Below are positions 61,592 to 64,000 of a stretch of DNA of 64,000 bases, one piece after another. This DNA comes from Erpobdella octoculata (lineage: Eukaryota > Annelida > Clitellata > Hirudinida > Erpobdellidae). Under the pieces are notes generated by a model. The model did not search any database, was not told the DNA's origin, and saw nothing but the letters and a program-made list of their open reading frames with translations. How positions within the stretch are numbered: position 1 is the first letter of the stretch; each line of letters opens with the position of its first letter. The stretch lies in contig OZ022246.1 of NCBI GenBank assembly GCA_963978895.1, forward strand, positions 14,367,909 to 14,431,908. Reading direction: 5' to 3'. The translations under genes and the position numbers were made by a program.

Positions 61592-61968
61592 GTTGATTAT
61601 GTTTGAAATAGCATGAATAGCAACAAAATTGACTTTCATTATAAAACTTAACATTGACAGCAACAGATAATATTTATTGTTATGAAATAAAGATGCTTTA
61701 AGTTGAAATAATGCTAGAAGCAATTGAGCAATAATGGTACAAACAGGTTTAAATTTACATTCTTATCAAACCTTGGTTAATCTAAATTTGCATTAAATTT
61801 GGCCTAAATTCATTTCACAAACAAATTTATTTATAATATGGATCTTCTCAATCCTAATATTGACTTCATCTGTCATTTTTAATCACCAATAGCTTTTAAC
61901 CCATTAGTGCATGAGATCTTGGATGTTTAAAATTTTTTGATATTGTGTGGGTTTAGTACTGTAAATAA

Positions 61969-63647
61969 TAAGCATCTGCGTCCCGATATCGTTATCTCGA
62001 ATTCAATCGAGATTTCAAAACGATACGGGAGATCCCGTATCGCCATTGAAACGATACAGCCTGCGGAAGAAGTCTCGTATCGATATAATTAGCGATTCTT
62101 AAAATTTCATTCCCGATAAAAATCCCAAAAAAATATCGGGATTTTTTAAAAATATTTTCCAATAAATAACGAAAGTCATACATATTTAATTAACGATTGT
62201 CACAACTGTGAATATTTGCAATTGATTCATCAACATTGATTAATTAATCTACCAGAAGTTTATAACTATTATCATCCCCACTTTAAATTTGGTTTTCCAG
62301 ACAGCCTGTAGCCCCATTATTTACTATTTTTAGTCTGTTTCATAAACTTATTTTTTCAAATTTGGCGCCTCGAACAATAACGATACGATATCGATACGAT
62401 ACGATACGATATCGGGATCTCGATCAATTTAATTAAATAATTTTACTTGCCGATGAAAAAAAAATTAAAATTATTTTTTCAAGTAATTGAAAAGTAGAAA
62501 ACCTTCTAGCACACCAAAAGAACGACATTTTTAGGCAATTCAATAGTGAAAGTGGAAAAACCAATGGAGATAGAAATAGATTGCAGATTACTGAGATTGA
62601 GATTACTAGATTACTAAGATTAAATTAAAATGATACTGTTTCCCGCAGTCTTTGCATTTATCTGGCAAGATTTACTTCTACATCCTTGTCATTGACTTTC
62701 TGCGTGACCGTCTCTTCCTCAAAGTACTCCCAGATTTGACCCCGGTGACGCGGCATGATAATGATGACATACACGAGAAAGTGCCTCTATGCAAGAATTA
62801 AGAAAGTGAAAAAAACCCAGCGTGTTTATTTATAGGCGATGGCGAATGCGGTTAGTAATAGTAAGAAAGAAGCTGAGAAAGTTTCGAATTCCAGCTGCAG
62901 ACGATACGGGCTACGGCACTGTCGTGCACACTACAGGTGGCACACACATACTCACACACAACCAAGAATATCATCGAGATTATAAAGATATATCTTAGAT
63001 GAGCTGCTATTACGGTCAATTACGGATATCGAAACACTAAAATAATCATTCCAATTCTATGTAACAAATTTGAAAAAATAAGTTTATGAAACAGACTAAA
63101 CCAAAACATAAACATAGAATGATCATTACTATTACATTACTCATTATTCTCATTAATAATAATAGTCATCGATGTCAGCGAGTACGATTGCCTTGTAGGG
63201 CTTGTAGTATCAGTAGTATGCAGAGGTCGACTAGCAGCCTAAGAGGAGCGTCGCTTTTTTGCTGCCGGTTCCCAGACTAAAAATAGTAAATAATGGGGCT
63301 ACAGGCTGTCTGGAAAACCGAATTTAAAGTGGGGATGATAATAGTTATAAACTTCTGTCAATAGGTAGATTAATTAATCAATGTTGATGAATCAATTGCA
63401 AATATTCACAGTTGTGACAATCGTTAATTAAATATGTATGACTTTCGTTATTTATTGGAAAATATTTTTTTTAAATCTCGATATTTTTTCGGAATTTATT
63501 CGAGAACCAAATTTTAAGTATCGCTATTTATATCGATACGAGACTTCTTCCGCAGGCTGTATCGTTTCAATGGCGATACGGGATCTCTCGTATCGTTTTG
63601 AAATCTAGATTGAATTCGAGATAACGATATCGGGATGCCGATGCTTA
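61969..63647. mobile_element. Foldback hAT-like element R2, copy c (1679 bp, long arms)
   Basis: Ends TAAGCATCTGCGTCCCG and CGGGATGCCGATGCTTA. Arms of about 370 bp (61969-62345 and 63275-63647) are reverse complements, e.g. CAGACAGCCTGTAGCCCCAT and ATGGGGCTACAGGCTGTCTG. The centre (62346-63274) resembles the interior of copy a (CAGATTTG..CCGGTGA, ATTTATAGGC). Flanks GTAAATAA and GTAACAAT match at only five of eight positions, so the duplication is eroded. Confidence 0.82.
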
Positions 63648-64000
63648 GTAACAATATTTCTTGCAAAACACAAAAATGTGCAATTAACTTTTGTTAATAA
63701 CGAAATAATAAAAGGTAATAAGCCAAAGATCAAATACATTTTTAGTCTATTAGTTACTCTCAGTGAATCACAAGCAAAACAGGTTAAACTTGAAAAATTG
63801 AAGTTTAAAACATTTTAAATTAATCAATAATTGTTGCTGTCCAAATAATGAAACGACGCAAAACATCACAGATGAAGTTCAATGTTACATTTGCTACATA
63901 GATGTGTAGATTTTTTTCCACACACTCCGCATCATCGCTGGGTGTCTCGGCTGGTGGTGCAAGGTATTTTCTAACGTCTTTCCCAGCATTCCCTTCAGAG
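63648..64000. other. Window end, nothing recognised
   Basis: AT-rich DNA with no assignable ORF, repeat end or exon. Confidence 0.4.

Overview
The window is AT-rich DNA from a metazoan, very probably an invertebrate. The evidence is short coding exons with GT..AG boundaries, a DYRK1/minibrain-type kinase gene, long (AT)n tracts, and a dense, varied set of transposons: hAT, Tc1/mariner, Tigger/pogo, piggyBac, Helitron, Penelope-like, CR1/L2-like and RTE-like LINEs, Gypsy LTR elements and tRNA-derived SINEs. Nothing prokaryotic is present. I cannot name the species from the sequence.

Two host genes are visible, both on the + strand. (1) Positions 1478-10965 hold the kinase domain and C-terminus of a DYRK1-family kinase in seven exons; its N-terminal exons lie upstream of the window. 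A 3' untranslated region with poly(A) signals follows to about 11.86 kb. The introns carry decayed Gypsy pieces, a long inverted-repeat element with a PHD-like finger, a tRNA-SINE and copies of a CCGGGCAAC-ended repeat. (2) From 21442 to 61591 and beyond, at least 18 short exons with compatible phases encode about 665 residues of a protein I cannot assign. It has an acidic, helical N-terminal part, basic middle exons, and a C-terminal part with two long hydrophobic blocks. One intron appears to be GC-AG. Both ends of this gene are missing, and its introns hold most of the transposons.

Layout: 0-1.4 kb, Tc1 transposase remnant and a Penelope-like fragment in an upstream kinase intron. 1.5-11.9 kb, kinase gene. 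12-18.3 kb, intergenic or unassigned DNA with a nested stack (inverted-repeat element holding a hAT MITE and a piggyBac remnant), a ZBED-type hAT remnant and a decayed Gypsy gag. 18.4-21.05 kb, 5'-truncated CR1/L2-like LINE on the minus strand. 21.4-61.6 kb, the second gene, with these intronic insertions: a BED-finger hAT inside an (AT)n tract, a 1.16-kb hAT-like foldback element, inverted Penelope fragments, a Helitron carrying an RTE-like LINE that itself carries a hAT element, a complete hAT with 8-bp target duplication, a Tigger element, a GC-rich minisatellite, a 0.7-kb foldback element, a very young Gypsy-like LTR element at 52641-57815 with 394-bp LTRs, and a decayed CR1-like LINE. 61.97-63.65 kb, a third and longest copy of the foldback family.

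The kinase and the unassigned gene show no functional link beyond shared orientation. Most of the window is insertion history: at least five insertions have intact or near-intact target-site duplications, and the nesting order can be read directly.
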